16,428 nt of DNA, from NCBI GenBank assembly GCA_014729495.1, contig WJJV01000081.1, forward strand, positions 1-16,428. The letters are read 5' to 3'. The translations under genes were made by a program, and so were the position numbers. Position 1 is the first letter of the stretch. Each line of letters starts with the position of its first letter. The notes beneath the pieces were generated by a model that was not told the origin of the DNA, did no database searches, and was given only the letters and a program-made list of their open reading frames with translations. This DNA comes from Candidatus Woesearchaeota archaeon. GTDB lineage: Archaea > Nanobdellota > Nanobdellia > Woesearchaeales > UBA12501. Positions 12,693 through 16,428 of this stretch are shown here, piece after piece.

Positions 12693-15600
12693 ATGGCAGC
12701 CAATGAGAAGAGCAAGGCCAGTTCTGGTCCAGGTCCTTATAACTTTAAGCAGGTAGAGGAGAGGGTCATAGATTTCTGGAATAAGAAAGATATATACAGC
12801 AAGGCAAAGGAAAGGAACAAGGGCAAAAAAGTATTCTATTTCCTTGATGGTCCTCCTTATACTTCTGGAAAAGTGCATATAGGAACTGCATGGAACAAGG
12901 CACTCAAGGACTGCTTTCTGAGATACAAGAGGATGGCTGGCTTTGATGCATGGGACAGGGCAGGGTATGACATGCATGGCCTTCCTACAGAGCACGCAAC
13001 TGAGAAGAAGCTCAGCATAAAGAACAAGGATGAGATCCATAGCATGGGTGTGGCCAAGTTCATAGAGGAATGCAGGAACCTATCTGTAGAGAACATGGAG
13101 TCAATGAACGAGGACTTCAAAAGGCTCGGAGTCTGGATGGACTTTGAGAATGCATATCAGTCAATAAAGGACGAATTCATAGAGGGCGAGTGGTGGTTGA
13201 TCAAGAAAGCGCACGAGAACAAGAGGCTCTATAAGGGCAAGAAAACCATGCACTGGTGCAGGAGCTGCGCAACAGCTCTCGCAAAGCACGAGCTCGAGTA
13301 TAAGGAGATAAGAGACACATCAATATTCTTCAAATTCAAGGTCATAGGATCAGAGAACGAATATCTTATTGTCTGGACAACAACACCATGGACACTTGCT
13401 TTCAACCTTGCAGTCATGGTCAATCCTGAGATCGATTATGTCAGGGCAGAGGTTGAAGGAGAGAAAGGCAAGGAGATCTGGATACTTGCAAAGGCTCTTG
13501 CAGGCCCTGTTGTGCAGGCAGTTGCTGAGAAGAAGCTTAAGGTAACAGAAGAATTCAAGGGAGAGGAGCTTGAAGGCCTGAAGTATGAGCATCCCTGGCT
13601 TGATGACATCCCTTCAATGAAAGAGCTGAAAGACAAGAACGAGAAAGTGCATACAGTTGTTCTGTCAAAGGAATATGTTGATGTCAGTGCAGGCTCAGGG
13701 CTTGTGCACTGCGCTCCGGGCTGCGGTCCAGAGGATTATGAGGTCGGCCACAGGGAGGGCATACCTGCGTACAATGAGATAGACGAGGCAGGCAAGTACC
13801 CAGACAGCATGGGCAGGTTCTCAGGCCTGACAGCAAAGAAGGATGATCCAAAGTTCATAGAGGCTCTTGAGGAAAAAGGAGCCCTGATAGCAAAGACTCC
13901 TGTTGAGCATGATTATGCCCACTGCTGGAGATGCCATAATCCTGTTGTCTTCAAGACAACAACCCAGTGGTTCTTCAGGATAGAGGACCTCACAGAGAAC
14001 ATGAAAGAGCTCAACAAGGACATAGGATGGGTTCCTGACTGGGCAGGAAGCAGGCAGTTCCACTCATGGCTTGACAATCTCAGGGACAATTCAATAACAA
14101 AACAGAGGTTCTGGGGATGCCCTCTTCCTGTATGGTACTGCGGAGACCAGGAAAGCAAGGATGGTGGAGAGACAGGATGCGGAGATTACATTGTCATAGG
14201 AGACAAGGAAGAACTGAAGCAGAAGGCAGGCAGGCTTCCAGAGGACCTGCACAAGCCATGGATAGACGAGATAACCATAAAATGCGATAAGTGCGGAAAG
14301 GATATGAAGAGGATACCTGACATACTTGATGTGTGGGTGGATGCAGGATGCGCTTCATGGATCTGCCTTGACTTCCCCAGAAGAGAAGACCTGTTCAAGA
14401 AGATGTTCCCTGCAGATTTCATACTTGAAGGAAAGGATCAGATAAGAGGATGGTTCAACCTTCTGTTCGTGGCATCAATGGTGTCTATGGAGAAGCCGAG
14501 CTTCAGGAATGTGTACATGCACGGCTATGTGAATGATGCGCAGGGAAGGAAGATGTCAAAATCACTTGGAAACTACATTGTGCCTGAAGAGGTTATATCC
14601 AAATATGGAGCAGACGCATTCAGGTATTATTCAATAGGCGGGACAAACGCAGGACTGGACCTCAATTACAATTTTGATGATGTGAAGACAAAGCACAGGC
14701 ATCTTGGAATACTGTGGAATCTGCAGAATTTCCTTCTTGACATGAAGAGGCAGAACATAATCATGGCCAAAGAGCCAAAGCTCTCTGTTGAGGAGAAATA
14801 TATACTTTCAAAGATGAACACCACAATAAAGGATATAACACAGAAGTTTGAAGCATTTAAGCTTGATGAGATACCCTCTCTCGCAGAGGAGCTGTTCCTT
14901 GACCTGAGCAGGACATACATCCAGCTGGTAAGAGACAAGGCATCCCTTGGCACTGATGTCGAGAAAGGCACTGTAATGAGGACAATTAATGATGTGCTTA
15001 TGGTCTCTCTGAAGATAATGGCGCCTGTAGCTCCATTCATAACAGAGTCAATCTATCAGAACCTCAAGAAGGAATTCAAGCTGAAAGAGGCGAGTGTGCA
15101 TCATCTTGACTGGCCTTCATATGATGAGAAGATGATCAACTCTGGGCTGGAAGAAAGCTTTGATGTTGTAAAGCAGGCAATACAGTCAATACTATCTGCA
15201 AGAGAGAAGGCACAGCTTGGCCTGAGATGGCCTCTCAGGAAAGTCCATATCATCACAAGGAAGCCAGAAGTTGAGAAGGCTGTCAAGGATCTGGGGAACA
15301 TAATAAAGAACCAGGCAAATGTCAAGGAGCTGGCTGTTGAGAAGGACATGCCAGGTGTTGATAAGAAGATCAGGGCAGATTATGCAAAGCTAGGCCCTGA
15401 TTTTGGTGAGGACACTACAAGGATCATAGCCCAGTTCTCAATGATGTCAGCAGACTCAATACTCTCAAAAATAGAAGAGCAGGGATACTATGACATGGTG
15501 ATAGATGGAGATAAGTTCAGGCTCAAGAGAAATCACCTGATTGTTGATAAGGAGACTCCAGAGAATATAGCAGAGTCTGACTTCAGGTATGGAGAGCTTT

Positions 15601-15893
15601 ACATTGACAAAGAGAGGACACCAGAGCTTGATGCAGAAGGTTTTGCAAGAGAGGTCATGAGGCATGCCCAGCAGATGAGGAAGGAGGCAGGGATGCAGAA
15701 GCAGGATTCAATAGACCTGCATGTGCAGGCAGAAGATGATCTTGCAGCGATGCTTGATGCGTGGAAGGATGCAATAAAGGAGAAGGTCGGAGCAAAGAAG
15801 ATAAATATCTCCTCATCTGAAGAGAAGCACGCGCATTCAAAAGAAGTCAAGGTAAAATCAAAGAAGATGGTTCTTGGATTTGAGAAAGTTTGA
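12693..15893 (+). CDS. ileS: isoleucyl-tRNA synthetase
   Basis: IleRS charges tRNA-Ile and edits misactivated valine. The 1066-aa product has the class I catalytic signatures. FLDGPPYTSGKVHIGTAWNK holds the HIGH motif (HIGT, residues 62-65), and KMSKS is at 620-624 (QGRKMSKSLGN). The editing domain lies between them, with the motif WTTTPWTLAFNLAV and the HCAPGCGPEDYEVG segment; WAGSRQFHSWLDNLRDN and RFWGCPLPVWYC follow before the second half of the catalytic fold. CDKCGK and related Cys pairs suggest bound zinc. The anticodon-binding and long C-terminal regions are those of the archaeal/eukaryotic-like IleRS. The start at 12693 is supported by the TATA box 27 nt upstream. Its stop overlaps the ATG of the JAMM gene (TGATG). 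Confidence 0.98.
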   Translation: MAANEKSKASSGPGPYNFKQVEERVIDFWNKKDIYSKAKERNKGKKVFYFLDGPPYTSGKVHIGTAWNKALKDCFLRYKRMAGFDAWDRAGYDMHGLPTEHATEKKLSIKNKDEIHSMGVAKFIEECRNLSVENMESMNEDFKRLGVWMDFENAYQSIKDEFIEGEWWLIKKAHENKRLYKGKKTMHWCRSCATALAKHELEYKEIRDTSIFFKFKVIGSENEYLIVWTTTPWTLAFNLAVMVNPEIDYVRAEVEGEKGKEIWILAKALAGPVVQAVAEKKLKVTEEFKGEELEGLKYEHPWLDDIPSMKELKDKNEKVHTVVLSKEYVDVSAGSGLVHCAPGCGPEDYEVGHREGIPAYNEIDEAGKYPDSMGRFSGLTAKKDDPKFIEALEEKGALIAKTPVEHDYAHCWRCHNPVVFKTTTQWFFRIEDLTENMKELNKDIGWVPDWAGSRQFHSWLDNLRDNSITKQRFWGCPLPVWYCGDQESKDGGETGCGDYIVIGDKEELKQKAGRLPEDLHKPWIDEITIKCDKCGKDMKRIPDILDVWVDAGCASWICLDFPRREDLFKKMFPADFILEGKDQIRGWFNLLFVASMVSMEKPSFRNVYMHGYVNDAQGRKMSKSLGNYIVPEEVISKYGADAFRYYSIGGTNAGLDLNYNFDDVKTKHRHLGILWNLQNFLLDMKRQNIIMAKEPKLSVEEKYILSKMNTTIKDITQKFEAFKLDEIPSLAEELFLDLSRTYIQLVRDKASLGTDVEKGTVMRTINDVLMVSLKIMAPVAPFITESIYQNLKKEFKLKEASVHHLDWPSYDEKMINSGLEESFDVVKQAIQSILSAREKAQLGLRWPLRKVHIITRKPEVEKAVKDLGNIIKNQANVKELAVEKDMPGVDKKIRADYAKLGPDFGEDTTRIIAQFSMMSADSILSKIEEQGYYDMVIDGDKFRLKRNHLIVDKETPENIAESDFRYGELYIDKERTPELDAEGFAREVMRHAQQMRKEAGMQKQDSIDLHVQAEDDLAAMLDAWKDAIKEKVGAKKINISSSEEKHAHSKEVKVKSKKMVLGFEKV

Positions 15894-16428
15894 TGGAAAA
15901 TAGAGATAATGCAAACAATCCTGAACATGAAGAAGAGCAGCCTTCGCTCATGAAGAGGATACTGCTTTTTGTGATTGGCCTGTTCATACTGTTCCTGTTC
16001 CTCTCATATTTTCTTCTGGGGCCTTACACTCTTAATATCATAGGAAGCATGTTATTAAGCTCAGAGCTTGAAGGCTATTCTGTTGAAGGCGATGGATTCA
16101 ATATTGTATTCACAGAAGCAGCTTATACTGCGCTGAAGCAGACATATCTTGACAACCAGGATCGCGAGTTCAAAGCATGCCTGAAAGGCAATATATCCGG
16201 AGACACTTATATTATTACAGATATACTCCTTCCAGACCAGAGAGGGAGCTATTCTCAGGTTGTTTATACCCAATGCCCTTCTGATACAATAGTGAGCATG
16301 CATTCTCATCCTTACCGCCACTGCAGGGCATCAGAGAGAGACTTTGAGAGTTTTGAGAAGTTCAGGCAGGCTAATCCTGATGCTGTGATGATGGTGATGT
16401 GCGAGGCTGAGAGGTTTTATGTTTACCG
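15893..16428 (+). CDS. membrane-anchored JAMM/MPN metalloprotease, 3' end outside window
   Basis: The ATG overlaps the ileS stop (TGATG), so the two genes are probably co-translated. I translated 178 codons with no stop before the window edge. Residues 1-21 are polar and acidic, and residues about 22-42 form one strong transmembrane helix (RILLFVIGLFILFLFLSYFLL). The rest is a JAB1/MPN fold. The JAMM motif is complete: HSHP (137-140), Ser147 and Asp150 in the H-x-H-x10-D pattern, with an upstream catalytic Glu candidate at 92 (REFKACLKG). Such enzymes remove ubiquitin-like modifiers or process other isopeptide or peptide bonds. A tethered form implies substrates at the membrane. The sequence after the helix could face either side, so its location is not settled. 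Confidence 0.82.
   Translation, partial: MENRDNANNPEHEEEQPSLMKRILLFVIGLFILFLFLSYFLLGPYTLNIIGSMLLSSELEGYSVEGDGFNIVFTEAAYTALKQTYLDNQDREFKACLKGNISGDTYIITDILLPDQRGSYSQVVYTQCPSDTIVSMHSHPYRHCRASERDFESFEKFRQANPDAVMMVMCEAERFYVY

Overview
The window looks like part of an archaeal chromosome, most likely a DPANN-type archaeon (Woesearchaeota/Pacearchaeota-like; the phylum is inferred, not proven). It carries Spt5, SecE (Sec61-gamma type), FtsZ, a long archaeal FKBP, archaeal-type cytidylate kinase, S7, archaeal IleRS, a COG1395-like regulator and an AbrB/PIN toxin-antitoxin pair. Many genes have a TATA element 22-30 nt before the start codon, which suggests leaderless or short-leader transcripts.

Layout. 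1-874 (-): 5' part of a GHKL/Bergerat-fold ATPase, AT-rich and unlike its neighbours. 1329-1976 (+): an orphan protein, convergent with the cell-division/secretion/transcription operon ftsZ-secE-spt5 (4213-2011, -). Its Spt5 has a 129-residue, very acidic N-terminal extension. Upstream is a long FKBP prolyl isomerase (5014-4301, -).

The 700-bp gap at 5015-5713 has no credible gene but is strongly structured. It holds a promoter, a perfect 11-bp-stem hairpin, long inverted arms and an array of 48-bp repeats that could fold as hairpin/pseudoknot modules. Then come cytidylate kinase (6262-5714, -) and a convincing LpxC-family deacetylase (7322-6327, -), unexpected in an archaeon. A COG1395-like HTH regulator (7420-8307, +) is divergent from lpxC.

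Next are an orphan gene broken by a 2-nt slip in a GA repeat (8899-8304, -) and an APC-family permease fused to a methyltransferase-like domain (9000-10889, +). These are followed by a vapBC module (11478-10890, -), a possible 32-residue ORF (11649-11551, -) and rps7 (12297-11698, -). A second structured gap (12350-12660) shares a promoter module and a 19-nt motif with the 5-kb gap. The window ends with ileS (12693-15893, +), whose stop overlaps the start of a membrane-anchored JAMM metalloprotease cut by the window edge.

The housekeeping genes suggest a chromosomal backbone. The accessory candidates are the ATPase, the vapBC module, the two structured gaps, the LpxC homologue and the permease fusion.
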